Source of the DNA: Mycobacterium simiae
Lineage (GTDB): Bacteria; Actinomycetota; Actinomycetes; Mycobacteriales; Mycobacteriaceae
Direction: 5' to 3'
Length of the DNA stretch: 64,000 bases
Assembly: GCF_010727605.1 (NCBI RefSeq)
Contig: NZ_AP022568.1
Coordinates: 4,278,001 to 4,342,000, forward strand
Part shown: in pieces, positions 8,651 through 16,411 of the stretch
Layout: every line of letters begins with the position of its first letter
Position numbering within the stretch: the stretch's first letter is position 1
Position numbers and translations under genes: made by a program
Notes under the pieces: generated by a model
What the model was told of the DNA's origin: nothing
What the model saw: the letters and a program-made list of their open reading frames with translations, nothing else
Database searches by the model: none

Positions 8651-9898
8651 CTACTTGACGTCGAAAGTTACGGGCAGCGCCGTCGGCGAACGAAAAGGTT
8701 GCCCGTGGATGTGCGGGTCCTCGTCGGTGAGCAGGGTGAAGTTGGTCAGCCGACTCAGCAGGCATTCGAGCGCGACGCGGGTCTCCAACCGCGCCAGATG
8801 CAGACCGAGGCAGGTGTGCTCGCCGGCCGCGAATGAGATGTGCGGGACCGCCTTGCGGAAGATGTCGAATTGTTCCGCTCGCTCCCAACGCTTTTCGTCG
8901 CGGTTGGCCGACCCGATGCACACACCGACCACCGAGCGTGCCGGGATGCTCACGCCTTCTAGCTCGACGTCCTCGGTGGTGAACCGTTGCACGGTGGTCA
9001 GCGGCGTCTCGAAGCGCAGGCCTTCCTCGATCGCCTGGCCGATCAGCCCGTGATCGGCTTGTACCGCGGCGAATTGATCGGGATGGCTGAGCAACAGGTA
9101 CAGCAGATTGCCTGAGGACCGGTAGGTGGTTTCCAGCCCGGCGGGCAGCAGCAGCCGCAAGAACGAATAGATAGCCTCGTCGCTGAGCTTTTCGCCGTCG
9201 ATCTCGGCGCCGACCAAATCGCCGATGATGTCTTGGGTCGGTCTGCAGGTGGGTCTGGACTTGCGCTGCTCGATCTGCTCGATGAAGTAATCCTTCAGCG
9301 CCGCCGACGCTTCGAAGGCCTTCTCGTAGTCGACGTGGTAGCTGATCAATTGCACGGCCCGCTTGCGGAACACCGGCAGATCCTCGTCGGGCAACCCCAA
9401 CAGCCGGGCGATGACGCGGGTGGGAAATTCGAAGGTGAAGTTGCGGATCAGGTCCGCGCGGCCGGTCTCGACGAATTCCTCGATCAACGCGTTGCAGATC
9501 GGGCGGACGATGGTCGGCTCCCACTGCGCCAGTGCCTTGGACTTGAAAGCCGCCGACACCAGGTTTCGGTGTTCGCGGTGGGTCTTGCCCTGCATCGCCA
9601 GGATGGTCGGGCCGATGAACAGGCCGATCGTCTTGTCGTACGGCTTGGAGCTGAACACCCGGCCGTCGCGAAAGGCGGTGTTGACGGCGTGGAATGACAC
9701 CGCGGAGTACTCGTTCTTGGGTCGCAAAGACTCGGGTGTCTTGGTGTAGTCCATCACCGTTCCGTGGAAGACACCGGACCGGCGACGACGGTAGGCGAAG
9801 TATGGGTAGGGGTCACGCAGATCGACGGTGCGGTCGCCGGGGGTTTCAACGTCGGTCGTCACCGAGATCTCCAGCATCGTCGACGGAACGGGCAGCAT
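8651..9898 (-). CDS. Cytochrome P450
   Basis: A 415-residue soluble P450. The heme loop 'FAAGEHTCLG' gives C363 as iron ligand, the K-helix E-x-x-R is at 292-295, and the I-helix reads 'AGLETT' (253-258), with Glu where most bacterial P450s have Asp before Thr. It is paralogous to the CYP at 26506-27741, which shares the I-helix and the 'DKTIGL' segment. ATG at 9898 is used; an in-frame ATG at 9877 is an alternative. It needs a ferredoxin and reductase, neither adjacent. A palindromic operator lies 13-31 bases upstream, so it heads a regulated three-gene operon. Confidence 0.88.
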   Translation of the reverse strand: MLPVPSTMLEISVTTDVETPGDRTVDLRDPYPYFAYRRRRSGVFHGTVMDYTKTPESLRPKNEYSAVSFHAVNTAFRDGRVFSSKPYDKTIGLFIGPTILAMQGKTHREHRNLVSAAFKSKALAQWEPTIVRPICNALIEEFVETGRADLIRNFTFEFPTRVIARLLGLPDEDLPVFRKRAVQLISYHVDYEKAFEASAALKDYFIEQIEQRKSRPTCRPTQDIIGDLVGAEIDGEKLSDEAIYSFLRLLLPAGLETTYRSSGNLLYLLLSHPDQFAAVQADHGLIGQAIEEGLRFETPLTTVQRFTTEDVELEGVSIPARSVVGVCIGSANRDEKRWERAEQFDIFRKAVPHISFAAGEHTCLGLHLARLETRVALECLLSRLTNFTLLTDEDPHIHGQPFRSPTALPVTFDVK

Positions 9899-9910
9899 TG
9901 CGTAAGATCA

Positions 9911-9929
9911 TACTGTAGTTCTTACAGTA
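9911..9929. promoter_or_regulatory. 19-bp palindromic operator, copy 1
   Basis: TACTGTA-GTTCT-TACAGTA, a perfect 7-5-7 inverted repeat, 13 bases from the CYP start codon. The architecture is typical of TetR-family operators. Related copies occur at 13696-13714 and 17986-18004. Confidence 0.7.
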
Positions 9930-10046
9930 GACAATATGAGCGCAGCCGTCCCTGCGGTGCCGCTCGAGGCGGAAGCTCGGGGTGCAACTCGCCACCACCG
10001 TCGCTTCCGCCGTGGTGCAACGATTCGGATCGGCAGGCGCGCCGGG

Positions 10047-11048
10047 TCAGGCGGAAAAGAAGTTCACGAGCGCGGCGGTGGTCTCGTCGGGCAGCGCTTC
10101 AGGGAAGAAGTGTCCCGATGGCATCGTCGTCGCGGTGACAGTTGCGGCGCATTGGGCTTGCCAGAGGGCGTACGCATCGAAGAGTCGATGTACCACTCCG
10201 TTTTCGGCGATGAGAACCTGCGTGTCGCAGCCGATTCGATGCCCGTCATCGCGACTCTGCTGGTCGTGCTCGAGGTCGATGCCCGCGCTGGCCCGGTAGT
10301 CCTCTGCGGTGCTGTGCAGCGTTTCTGGTGTGCAAAAAACGCGTTCGTACTCGGCGACCACGTCGCGTTCCAGGTAGTCGCCGTTCCCGCCGGAGAATTG
10401 TCGCAGCACGACGGCCAAGTAGGCGGCCGGGTTACCTCCGATGAGAGCCTCAGGCAGCGGGCTGGGCTGGATGAGCAGGAACCAGTGAAAGTAGGCGGTC
10501 GCGAATTCTCTGCTGGTGGCCCTGTACATGTCGAGGGTGGGGGCGACGTCCAACAGGGACAGCTTCCTGACACGGTGTGGGTGGTCGAGCGCCAGGCGGG
10601 CTGCGACGCGTGCGCCGCGGTCGTGCCCGCAGAGGTAGAACGAGTCCCGCCCGAGCTGGTCGATGACCGCCACGAGGTCGTTGGCCATGGTCCGCTTGCT
10701 GTAGTTGCTGTGATCGGGGAGTCCGACTGGTTTGGCGGAGGCGCCGTAGCCACGCAGGTCGGGCAGGACAATAAAGTAGCGCTCTTGGAGCCGCTGCGCG
10801 ATATGGCGCCACATCAGGTGCGTCTCCGGGTAACCGTGCACGAGTAGTAGTGCGTCGCCGTCGGGGTTGCCGCCCCAGCGTGCGTAGATGGAGGTTCCGT
10901 CGCTATCGAAGATTCCGGCGTCGAACCCTGGGAACCACCGCGAATCCGTGTGTGCGGCATCCTGTTTCGACGTGCCGCGGTCGTCAGATCCTTCCGTGGA
11001 TCCAGCTGCGGAGTCCGTGAACCCATCGTGCTCGGTCGAGTAGGGCAC
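10047..11048 (-). CDS. Alpha/beta hydrolase, haloacetate dehalogenase/epoxide hydrolase type
   Basis: A 333-residue alpha/beta hydrolase. 'HGYPETHLMW' (71-80) is the oxyanion strand, and the nucleophile elbow 'CGHDRGARVA' has aspartate (D143) as in fluoroacetate dehalogenases and epoxide hydrolases rather than serine. The cap segment 'FHWFLLIQPSPLPE' (187-200) and late 'SGHFFPEALPDE' histidine (H313) match that family. An approximately 35-residue polar N-terminal extension precedes the domain; GTG at 11048 is the only reasonable start in frame. It lies upstream of the CYP operon but is separated by 148 bases and an operator, so it is probably its own unit. Substrate may be an epoxide or halide; not determinable. 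Confidence 0.82.
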   Translation of the reverse strand: MPYSTEHDGFTDSAAGSTEGSDDRGTSKQDAAHTDSRWFPGFDAGIFDSDGTSIYARWGGNPDGDALLLVHGYPETHLMWRHIAQRLQERYFIVLPDLRGYGASAKPVGLPDHSNYSKRTMANDLVAVIDQLGRDSFYLCGHDRGARVAARLALDHPHRVRKLSLLDVAPTLDMYRATSREFATAYFHWFLLIQPSPLPEALIGGNPAAYLAVVLRQFSGGNGDYLERDVVAEYERVFCTPETLHSTAEDYRASAGIDLEHDQQSRDDGHRIGCDTQVLIAENGVVHRLFDAYALWQAQCAATVTATTMPSGHFFPEALPDETTAALVNFFSA

Positions 11049-11217
11049 CGAACAGTTCCTCCATTCGGCGCACCAGCGCCTTCCCGATCACCGCGCGCCC
11101 CGCAACGGTGCCACACGAAAAAGGTTTACCGGGGACCGGCCCGATTCCCACGCGTCATCGTAAGAGCCGCCACCGATGTCCGCTCACTCGCTGGCTGAAA
11201 TCGCTCGCTGTCTACCT

Positions 11218-11243
11218 ACTTTTCTGACGAACTTTTCTGACGA
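11218..11243. repeat. 13-bp perfect tandem duplication
   Basis: ACTTTTCTGACGA occurs twice head to tail (11218-11230, 11231-11243) in the 230-base space between the alpha/beta hydrolase start and the 3' end of the next leftward ligase gene. The rest of that space shows no gene or clear palindrome. Confidence 0.8.
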
Positions 11244-11278
11244 ACCAGGCGTTGCCAGACGTTCGGCGGCCTTGCGGG

Positions 11279-12958
11279 TCACTCTTCGCCGCCCGCCTCG
11301 CTGACGGCCTGCTCGCGTGCCCAGCGGTAGTCGGCCTTGCCCGACGGGCTGCGTTCGATCGCGCGACGAAACACTACTGCCTTGGGCAGCTTATAGCGGG
11401 CCAACGACTTGGCGGCGTGGCCGACCAGTTCGTCGGCTTCGGCGTGCGCACCTTCGGCGAGAGCGACCACCGCGACGACCTCCTGGCCCCAGCGTTCGCT
11501 TGGCCGTCCGGTAACCACCACGTCGGCCACCGCGGGATGCGAGGCTATCGCGGTTTCGACCTCCTCGACGAAGATCTTCTCGCCGCCGGAGTTGATCGTC
11601 ACCGAATCACGGCCCAGCAATTCGATGTTTCCGTTCTTGTGGTGGCGTGCCCGGTCGCCCGGAATCGCGTATCGCACGCCGTCGATCACGGGGAAGGTCG
11701 CGGCGGTCTTGGTCGCGTCACCCTTGTATCCGAGCGGAACGTAGCCGCGCTGCGCCAACCAGCCGATCCCGTCGTGGCCCGGTGGCAGGATCGATGACAA
11801 GTCCTCGGCCGCTACGAACGTGTCCGGGCCGGCGTTGAAGGTACCGGTGGACACCGCCCCGGAGGCGGACAGGTGATGCATTTGCGCGCCCGTCTCCGAC
11901 GATCCGACGCCGTCCACGACAACCACATTGGGCAGGGCCTCGATCAACCGTTCCTTGACGAAGGGAGTTAGCAGGGCGCCGCCGTTGGCGATCACGGCCA
12001 GCGAGGAGACGTCGGGTGCGCCGTCGTCGCGGGTCTGCTCAATCGCGGCGAGCAACGGTCGGGCCATCGCGTCTCCGACCACTGTCACCACCGATACCCG
12101 TTCCCGCTCGATCGTGCGCACCACATCGTCAGCGTCCAAACGATCGACCACCGTGGGGAAGACGACGGACTGCCCGGTGGTGAGCGCGGTCATCACACTC
12201 CACTGCGCCGCTCCGTGGATCAGCGGCGGCAAGATCATCAACTTGGTACCGGGCCCGGCCGTCACTCGCGCCACGATCTCATCGACCGAGCCGGCGGGTT
12301 CGCCGGTCATCAGGTTGCGTCCTCCGAAGGAGGTCATAAAGATGTCGTGCTGACGCCACAACACGCCCTTCGGCATGCCCGTGGTACCGCCGGTGTACAG
12401 GACGTACAGGTCGTCCGGCGAATGCTGCACCGGCGGCGGATCGGACGGACTCGACCCGATAATGGTCTCGTAATCCACTGCGCCGTGGATCAAGTCGTTG
12501 CCAGAGTCGTCGGCAATCTGAATCAGCACCCGCAATCGGGGCAGATCGGGCAGCACCTCGGCCACCCGCGGCGCGAACGCGGCGTGATAGACCAGGGCGG
12601 TGGCACCCGAATCCGCCAGCAGGTATTGCAATTCGCTCTTGACGTAGCGGAAATTGACGTTGAAGGGGGCCACCCGGGCAGTGAAGGCGCCGAGCAGCGA
12701 TTCGACGAATTCGTTTCCGTTGTAGGCGTAGAGGCCGAGCAGGTCCTGACCGGTCTCATGCCCGGCAAGCGCGGAGCGCTCGGTGTGGCAGCCAAGGCCC
12801 CGGGAGTGTAGGTAGGCGGCGAGACGGTTGGACCGCTCGATGGTCTGCGCATAGCTCAAGCGCCGATCGCCCTGGATGAGCAACTCGCGGTCGCCGATCG
12901 CGGCGGCGACGGCCTGGGCGACGGCGGGGACCGTGAATTGTGTAGCGGTGTCGGACAT
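11279..12958 (-). CDS. Acyl-CoA ligase (FadD-type, AMP-forming)
   Basis: A 559-residue adenylate-forming ligase. The P-loop 'YTGGTTGMPKGVLW', the 'DGVGSSETG' motif, and the hinge 'GRDSVTINSGGEKIFVEEVE' with 'GKADYRWA' near the C-terminus are all present. ATG at 12958 is preferred over a GTG at 12970, because a GAGAGG site lies about 6 bases upstream of the ATG. It starts 8 bases after the thioesterase stop, so the two are co-transcribed. It is a paralogue of the ligase at 1379-3034. Role: ATP-dependent activation of a carboxylic acid for the surrounding beta-oxidation genes. Confidence 0.87.
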   Translation of the reverse strand: MSDTATQFTVPAVAQAVAAAIGDRELLIQGDRRLSYAQTIERSNRLAAYLHSRGLGCHTERSALAGHETGQDLLGLYAYNGNEFVESLLGAFTARVAPFNVNFRYVKSELQYLLADSGATALVYHAAFAPRVAEVLPDLPRLRVLIQIADDSGNDLIHGAVDYETIIGSSPSDPPPVQHSPDDLYVLYTGGTTGMPKGVLWRQHDIFMTSFGGRNLMTGEPAGSVDEIVARVTAGPGTKLMILPPLIHGAAQWSVMTALTTGQSVVFPTVVDRLDADDVVRTIERERVSVVTVVGDAMARPLLAAIEQTRDDGAPDVSSLAVIANGGALLTPFVKERLIEALPNVVVVDGVGSSETGAQMHHLSASGAVSTGTFNAGPDTFVAAEDLSSILPPGHDGIGWLAQRGYVPLGYKGDATKTAATFPVIDGVRYAIPGDRARHHKNGNIELLGRDSVTINSGGEKIFVEEVETAIASHPAVADVVVTGRPSERWGQEVVAVVALAEGAHAEADELVGHAAKSLARYKLPKAVVFRRAIERSPSGKADYRWAREQAVSEAGGEE

Positions 12959-12966
12959 CAGACCTC

Positions 12967-13587
12967 TCACGGTTGGTGTGGTAACAGACGGACCATCAGG
13001 CCGTTGGCCTCGCTGAGCAGCGACCCATCGACCGATGTCATCGTCGAGGAGATGAAGACTTTCCGACCGTCGGTATTGCTGATGCGGCCCTTGGCGATCA
13101 ATGGTTCATCGATCGGGGTGATCTTGCGGTAGTCGACATGCAGGTACGCGGTGCGGGTCGGGCGAATGCCCGCGGTGGAAACGACCATGCCGAACATCCA
13201 GTCGTACAACAGCGGGATCATGCCCCCGTGCACGGCGTTATTGCCGCCGACGTGCGACCGGCTGAAGTGCCCTTCCATCGTGACGCCGTCGGGTCCGGAC
13301 TCGGTCAGCGTCCACGGCGGCAGCAGCGGATGGCCGAGCCCGGGCAGTTCCAGAACGCGGCCGGCGGGTGTCACGTGCTCTGCAGCCTGGTGGCCGTCGA
13401 GCAAGGCGCAGGCGTTTTCGACATATTGTGCCGCACGTGCCCATATCGAACTGTCCGGGTTGGTGGACACCGCGAGGTCCTGCAACCGGCGCAGCGCCTC
13501 GGCGAATCGGCCCAGTTCCGGCGGCGCGTCTTCGACCGCAGAGATTTGCGGAAACCCGCCGCGGGTTCCGGGAGCGGTGTCGGTCAT
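12967..13587 (-). CDS. PaaI-type hotdog thioesterase
   Basis: A 206-residue protein with a C-terminal hotdog domain. 'NNAVHGGMIPLLYDWMFG' carries the H120-G-G and D129 positions typical of PaaI/4HBT thioesterases. About 80 N-terminal residues precede the domain and are helical in character. ATG at 13587 has AAAGGA 6 bases upstream and is favoured over upstream in-frame starts. It heads the operon with the acyl-CoA ligase, and a palindromic operator lies about 110 bases upstream. Probable role: release of stalled or toxic acyl-CoA intermediates; substrate unknown. Confidence 0.82.
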   Translation of the reverse strand: MTDTAPGTRGGFPQISAVEDAPPELGRFAEALRRLQDLAVSTNPDSSIWARAAQYVENACALLDGHQAAEHVTPAGRVLELPGLGHPLLPPWTLTESGPDGVTMEGHFSRSHVGGNNAVHGGMIPLLYDWMFGMVVSTAGIRPTRTAYLHVDYRKITPIDEPLIAKGRISNTDGRKVFISSTMTSVDGSLLSEANGLMVRLLPHQP

Positions 13588-13695
13588 GCGGATCCTTTGG
13601 CCTGCCATGCGTGGAGCGGCTCGATCATGAACCAGCCGGTGAGCTTCCAGGTGAAAGGGACCCGCACGCCTGTCCTCCAAAATAGTTTTCGACCA

Positions 13696-13714
13696 TACTA
13701 AGTTCGTTACAGTA
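13696..13714. promoter_or_regulatory. 19-bp operator, copy 2 (one degenerate arm)
   Basis: TACTAAGTTCGTTACAGTA keeps the right half-site TACAGTA exactly and TACT of the left half-site of the 9911 operator, with the same length. It lies between the leftward thioesterase gene and a rightward 22-codon frame. Confidence 0.6.
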
Positions 13715-13754
13715 TAGATTTCAGCAGTACCGCCCTCGGACGGCAAGGAGCGAC

Positions 13755-13823
13755 ATGACGGAAGTGGCCGACCAGCCGGAGGGATCCTTCGACGTGCAGG
13801 TGATCGGCTTTTGGCTGAGCTAG
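13755..13823 (+). CDS. 22-codon ORF with strong ribosome site (leader peptide or gene remnant)
   Basis: ATG at 13755 preceded by AAGGAG at ideal spacing (5 bases) opens a 22-codon frame ending in TAG at 13821. No family is recognisable. It starts about 40 bases after operator copy 2 and ends 18 bases before the ATG of the next hydrolase. Either it is a short leader translated ahead of the hydrolase, or it is the stump of a first gene whose body was deleted. The good ribosome site is direct evidence only for translation initiation potential. Confidence 0.35.
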   Translation: MTEVADQPEGSFDVQVIGFWLS

Positions 13824-13841
13824 CGGTTTAGGGTGACCGGC

Positions 13842-14978
13842 ATGGCGGGATTCGCGCTGGCGAAACGGTCCGTGGGCCTCTCCGCAGAGCTGGCCCGCGA
13901 ACTCGGCCTGGTAGTGCCCCGGACGGTGTCCGGCCTCAACGAGTCGACGGGCTGGGTGCCGGCGACGCCGCGGGGGGTGCGCCAGTTTGGTGAGGTCTTG
14001 TTGGACGAATTGGTCCTGAGTGGCTTCTCGCTGCTGAGCGGGAACCTGCCCGACGATCTCCGGCCGGTGCACGCCTGCGCTCCGGCCGCCGAGGAGCTCT
14101 CGCGGCTGGGCATCGACGGTGCACACACCGCGCCAAAGCCGTTGCGAGAGACTTCGATACGGCGACGCCGGATCGGCAGACTGTCCTATGAGCGGATGAC
14201 CTTCGAACACGATCCGCAGCTGCCGCCGACACTGGCCGCTGAAGGGCACAGCGGTCCGTGTCGGGCGGTGGTGCACCTGTGCCGTCATCGCGGCGGTGCG
14301 CGGCCGTGGCTGATCTGGGTGCATGGCGCCGGTCAGGGCGGTACCGAGGACCTACTGCTGTCGCGTATCGGCCGTATCCACCACGGCCTGGGATTCAACG
14401 TCGCGCTCCCGGTGCAGCCCGGGCACGGCTGCCGCCGCCGTGACTGGCCGGCGTATCCGGACATGGATCCGCTGCGCAACGTCGCGGTCATGATGCGGGT
14501 GGTGTCCGAAGTGCGCGCCGTGGTGCGCTGGGTGCAGCAGCAGGCCAGTGCCGTTGTGGTGTCCGGGATTTCGATGGGCACCCCGGTGGCCGCACTGGTT
14601 TCGCACCTGGAACGGCAGATCGACGCGGTGGGTCTCTACACCCCGATTCTGGGGCTGAATGCGATGATCGCGCGGCACCTGTCGCGCTGGGGTTCGGCGC
14701 GCGAGGAGTTCCGGGAGCTGCTGGGATCGCCGGTGGTCGCCCAGCTGACGTCGGTGATCGATCCGTTGGCCGTCGACCCGGCGCCGCCGCCGGCACGTCG
14801 GCTCATCGTCGGGGCCTGGCACGATCGCATGGCGATGCGTGAACCCGTCGAAGCGTTGCAGCAGCGCTGGGGCGGCCAGCTCTACTGGTACGACGGCAGT
14901 CACGTCGGCCATATCTTCTCCCGTCGCGTGCAGAAGGTATCGGAGCGATTCCTGCGCGAGGTGGCGGAGTCGCACTGA
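13842..14978 (+). CDS. Alpha/beta hydrolase family protein
   Basis: A 378-residue protein. The C-terminal two thirds is an alpha/beta hydrolase: 'LIWVHGAGQGG' is the oxyanion strand and 'VVVSGISMGTPVAALV' the G-x-S-x-G elbow with a serine nucleophile. 'GAWHDRMAM' and 'DGSHVGHIF' are probable acid and histidine segments. The first 130 residues are unlike standard hydrolases. ATG 13842 is used; a GTG nine bases upstream is possible, and no strong ribosome site separates them. The stop overlaps the next ATG by one base (TGATG). It resembles mycobacterial conserved hydrolases of unknown substrate; an esterase or thioesterase role is inferred only. Confidence 0.72.
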   Translation: MAGFALAKRSVGLSAELARELGLVVPRTVSGLNESTGWVPATPRGVRQFGEVLLDELVLSGFSLLSGNLPDDLRPVHACAPAAEELSRLGIDGAHTAPKPLRETSIRRRRIGRLSYERMTFEHDPQLPPTLAAEGHSGPCRAVVHLCRHRGGARPWLIWVHGAGQGGTEDLLLSRIGRIHHGLGFNVALPVQPGHGCRRRDWPAYPDMDPLRNVAVMMRVVSEVRAVVRWVQQQASAVVVSGISMGTPVAALVSHLERQIDAVGLYTPILGLNAMIARHLSRWGSAREEFRELLGSPVVAQLTSVIDPLAVDPAPPPARRLIVGAWHDRMAMREPVEALQQRWGGQLYWYDGSHVGHIFSRRVQKVSERFLREVAESH

Positions 14979-15358
14979 TGACGGCCATCCGGACCGCGCG
15001 TGAGGTGGTCGAACTGTACAACCTGGTGGTCTGGAACGAGTGCAACCTCGAGCTGGCCGACGAGTTGCTGGGCGACAACGTAATTCGTCATGAGGTCGGC
15101 GCTGCCCGAACGCTGACCCACGCCGAGGCTGTCGCCCGCGTCTCGGACATGTGGCAACAGGTCATTTCGCTGCGCTTCGCGCCCATCCTGGTCATCGCCG
15201 ATGACGACGGCGAACACGTCGCCATCGTCTACGACTCCACCATCACCGGCAAGGACGGCACCGAAACCCGGATCGCCAGCATCGAAGTATTCCGCGTCGT
15301 CACCGGCCGGATCACCGAAGTCTGGAATTGCGGCTACCACCAAGGAGTGTGGAATTGA
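14978..15358 (+). CDS. SnoaL/NTF2-like protein
   Basis: A 126-residue single-domain protein of the NTF2/SnoaL fold, which includes ketosteroid isomerases, polyketide cyclases and small hydrolases. The pattern 'VVELYNLVVWNECNLELADELLGDNVIRHE' for the N-terminal helices and 'RIASIEVFRVVTGRITEVWNCGYH' for the final strands is characteristic. Start is fixed by the TGATG overlap with the hydrolase. The stop overlaps the TTG start of the following oxidoreductase. It could isomerise or hydrate a catabolic intermediate; catalytic residues cannot be assigned by eye. Confidence 0.75.
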   Translation: MTAIRTAREVVELYNLVVWNECNLELADELLGDNVIRHEVGAARTLTHAEAVARVSDMWQQVISLRFAPILVIADDDGEHVAIVYDSTITGKDGTETRIASIEVFRVVTGRITEVWNCGYHQGVWN

Positions 15359-16398
15359 CCGATCGCGTGCTCGACGAATTGGGCTACTACCTGCTGGCCG
15401 GCGCCGGCGGCGAGGGCCCGGCGACCCTGGTGGACGAAGCCCGCCGCGGCGAACAGCTCGGCTTCGGCACCGCGTTCATCTCCGAGCGGTGGAATGTCAA
15501 GGAAGCGTCGTCGCTGGTCGGTGCGGCCTGCGCGGTGACCAACAGGATGCAGATCGCCACGGCCGCAACCAATCACAACACCCGCCATCCGCTCATCACC
15601 GCCTCGTGGGCGACCACCATGCACCGGCTGTCCGGCGGTCGATTCACGCTGGGCATCGGCCGCGGGATCGCGGCGATCTACGGCGCGTTCGGTATATCTG
15701 CGGTCACCACCGCACAGATGGAGGACTGGGCCCAGGTCATGCGCCGACTCTGGCACGGCGAAATGATCTTCAACCACGACGGGCCGATGGGCAAATACCC
15801 GATCCTGTTCCTGGATCCCGCGTTCGACGAAGACATCCGGCTCGCGCTGGTGGCCTTCGGCCCCAACACCCTCGCCCTGGGTGGTCGCGTCTTCGACGAC
15901 GTCATTCTGCACACCTACTTCACGCCCGAGACGTTGCAGCGCTGTGTCAAGACGGTCAAGTCCGCCGCGGAGAAGGCCGGACGCGATCCGGACAGCGTGC
16001 GAGTATGGTCGTGCTTCGCCACGGTCGGCGACCACCTGCCCGAAGAGCTGAAGCTGAAGAAGACTGTCGCCCGGCTGGCCACCTATCTGCAGGGTTACGG
16101 TGACTTGCTAGTGCGCACCAACGACTGGGATCCCGCTGTGCTGGAACGATTCCGGTCCGACTCGGTGGTGACCTCGATCGCGGGCGGCATCGATCACAAG
16201 GCCACCGCCGAGCAGATCGAACACATCGCGACGCTGATCCCCGACGAATGGCTGGCGCCGGCGGCCACCGGCTCGGCCCAGCAGTGCGCCGAGCGCATCC
16301 GCAAGGAGTTCGACTATGGCGCCGACGCGGTGATCATGCACGGCGCGACCCCCGACGAGCTGGCGCCGGTGGTCACCGCCTACCGGGCCGGGGCCTGA
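15355..16398 (+). CDS. LLM-class (probably F420-dependent) oxidoreductase
   Basis: A 347-residue luciferase-like TIM-barrel oxidoreductase. 'LVDEARRGEQLGFGTAFISERWNVKE' and 'MHRLSGGRFTLGIGRG' are the hallmark segments of mycobacterial F420-dependent members. TTG at 15355 is the likely start: AAGGAG lies 7 bases upstream, and the TTGA overlaps the preceding stop. The in-frame GTG at 15349 is only one base from the ribosome site. It is third in the hydrolase - SnoaL - LLM operon. F420 rather than FMN use is inferred from the mycobacterial setting. It would carry out hydride transfer to an alcohol, carbonyl or double bond in the pathway. Confidence 0.83.
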   Translation: MTDRVLDELGYYLLAGAGGEGPATLVDEARRGEQLGFGTAFISERWNVKEASSLVGAACAVTNRMQIATAATNHNTRHPLITASWATTMHRLSGGRFTLGIGRGIAAIYGAFGISAVTTAQMEDWAQVMRRLWHGEMIFNHDGPMGKYPILFLDPAFDEDIRLALVAFGPNTLALGGRVFDDVILHTYFTPETLQRCVKTVKSAAEKAGRDPDSVRVWSCFATVGDHLPEELKLKKTVARLATYLQGYGDLLVRTNDWDPAVLERFRSDSVVTSIAGGIDHKATAEQIEHIATLIPDEWLAPAATGSAQQCAERIRKEFDYGADAVIMHGATPDELAPVVTAYRAGA

Positions 16399-16411
16399 CG
16401 GGCGGCCCGGG

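Noticed and set aside
8637..9524. An N-terminal extension of the CoA-transferase frame into the CYP gene
   Set aside because: The extra 296 residues are antisense-frame composition within the CYP coding region; the family N-terminus and a ribosome site put the start at 8636.
9936..10847. A 303-codon open frame on the + strand
   Set aside because: It is antisense to the alpha/beta hydrolase gene, which has complete family motifs; the + frame shows no recognisable domain and is typical of high-GC shadow frames.
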